From Desulfonatronum sp. (GTDB taxonomy: Bacteria > Desulfobacterota > Desulfovibrionia > Desulfovibrionales > Desulfonatronaceae): DNA of 7,324 nucleotides. Position 1 is the stretch's first letter. Each line of letters starts with the position of its first letter. The notes under the pieces are model-generated. The model searched no databases and was not told the origin of the DNA. It saw nothing but the letters and a program-made list of their open reading frames with translations. Location of the stretch: contig SKYX01000048.1 in assembly GCA_007127655.1 (NCBI GenBank), positions 1 to 7,324 on the forward strand, in the 5' to 3' direction. Position numbers and translations under genes: made by a program. Below are positions 6,675 to 7,324 of this stretch, one piece after another.

Positions 6675-7324
6675 ATGCACACGTTTTCTAAAAAATTATT
6701 ATTAAGCCTGGTCGCCTTCGTGATCGCCGTCTTCGTGATGGAACTTGCCCTGCGGTTGGTCTGGCAAAATCCTTACCAGAGGACCTTCACCGCGGAGGTG
6801 GTCGAACTGCGGCTGCTCACGCCGCTTCTGGACCGAACCCTGAACCGGGCTTGGCTCGACCCGGACGACCCGTTCGTGGAATTTCGGACCAACGAGCGCG
6901 GCTATATCCTGCCCGCGGATCAATTCGGCGAGCCGGACGTGACCATTGCCTTCCTCGGCGGCTCCACCACGGAATGCCGGTACGTCCGCCCGGAACTGCG
7001 CTTTCCGGCCCTGGTCTCGGATCTGCTGAACGAGCAAGGCATCTCCGCGAACATTCTGAACGCCGCCCGTTCGGGAAACACCGCCCACGACAGCGTCAAC
7101 AACTACTTCAACCATGTCGCGCAGGACAAGCCGGACATCGTGATGATGATGCACGCCATCAACGACCACGGGCTTTTGGCCAAGGATCCGGACTACGGTA
7201 CCCGGAGCGGCTCCGCGGTCACCGTCGGCAGACAAGCCAAGTGGCTTCTGTTGGGCCTGAGCACCCGGTCGCACATTTTCGGCTTGCTGCGCGAAGTCGA
7301 GTACTGGCTGGTGCCGCGACACCG
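6675..7324 (+). CDS. Membrane-anchored SGNH/GDSL hydrolase-like protein (C-terminus cut off by window edge)
   Basis: The frame stays open for 216 codons from the ATG at 6675 to the right edge, so the protein is partial. The ATG follows an AAGG ribosome binding site (6663-6666, 8 nt spacing). No earlier start codon exists in the open frame between here and the preceding stop. Residues 5-30 are a positively charged, hydrophobic signal anchor (KKLLLSLVAFVIAVF), so the domain should face the periplasm. IAFLGGSTTE at 91-100 is the block I motif with candidate nucleophile Ser97. NAARSGNTAHDS at 129-140 fits block II (Gly134), and MHAINDHG at 159-166 fits block III with Asn163. The block V Asp/His would lie beyond the edge. 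Such proteins next to acyltransferases usually add or remove acyl groups on exported polysaccharides. The downstream neighbour is not visible; an MBOAT/AlgI-type partner would fit. Confidence 0.85.
   Translation, partial: MHTFSKKLLLSLVAFVIAVFVMELALRLVWQNPYQRTFTAEVVELRLLTPLLDRTLNRAWLDPDDPFVEFRTNERGYILPADQFGEPDVTIAFLGGSTTECRYVRPELRFPALVSDLLNEQGISANILNAARSGNTAHDSVNNYFNHVAQDKPDIVMMMHAINDHGLLAKDPDYGTRSGSAVTVGRQAKWLLLGLSTRSHIFGLLREVEYWLVPRH

Noticed and set aside
6702..7322. 206-codon minus-strand open frame near the right edge
   Set aside because: It is antisense to the SGNH-like gene, which has a ribosome binding site, signal anchor and blocks I-III in the plus frame.

Overview
The window is GC-rich (by eye well over half G+C) and densely coded. 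It looks like an accessory region of a Gram-negative bacterium concerned with the cell envelope and surface polysaccharide or lipid. The gene content and the two repeat types are reminiscent of sulfate-reducing or Geobacter-like Desulfobacterota (Deltaproteobacteria). That assignment rests on memory of similar repeats and is only moderately secure.

Layout. Five genes lie on the minus strand and two on the plus strand, diverging from a gap at 5525-5848. Reading the minus strand in transcription order: a YdjM/DUF457-type membrane protein with its own probable terminator (5524-4961); a radical SAM enzyme with an N-terminal cobalamin-binding-like domain (4777-3314); a class I SAM methyltransferase (3122-2256); an extended SDR / NAD-dependent epimerase-dehydratase (1968-949); and an exported, possibly lipid-anchored beta-propeller-like protein (881 to beyond the left edge). 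On the plus strand are a hexapeptide-repeat acyltransferase (5849-6622) and, 52 bp further on, an SGNH-hydrolase-like protein with an N-terminal membrane anchor (6675 to beyond the right edge).

Between the minus-strand genes are two mobile or palindromic repeats. A MITE-like inverted repeat (core 3169-3307, possibly 3160-3316) separates the radical SAM and methyltransferase genes. Its outer edge coincides with the stop codon of the radical SAM gene. A REP/BIME-like composite with three hairpins and 9-bp outer inverted repeats (2022-2220) separates the methyltransferase and SDR genes.

How the genes may work together. The acyltransferase and SGNH protein fit acyl decoration of an extracellular polysaccharide. 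Radical SAM, methyltransferase and SDR are a typical tool set for modifying a lipid, sugar or small metabolite. No substrate can be read from the sequence, and the repeats between these genes make a single tight operon uncertain. No rRNA, tRNA, CRISPR array or complete transposase gene was seen.
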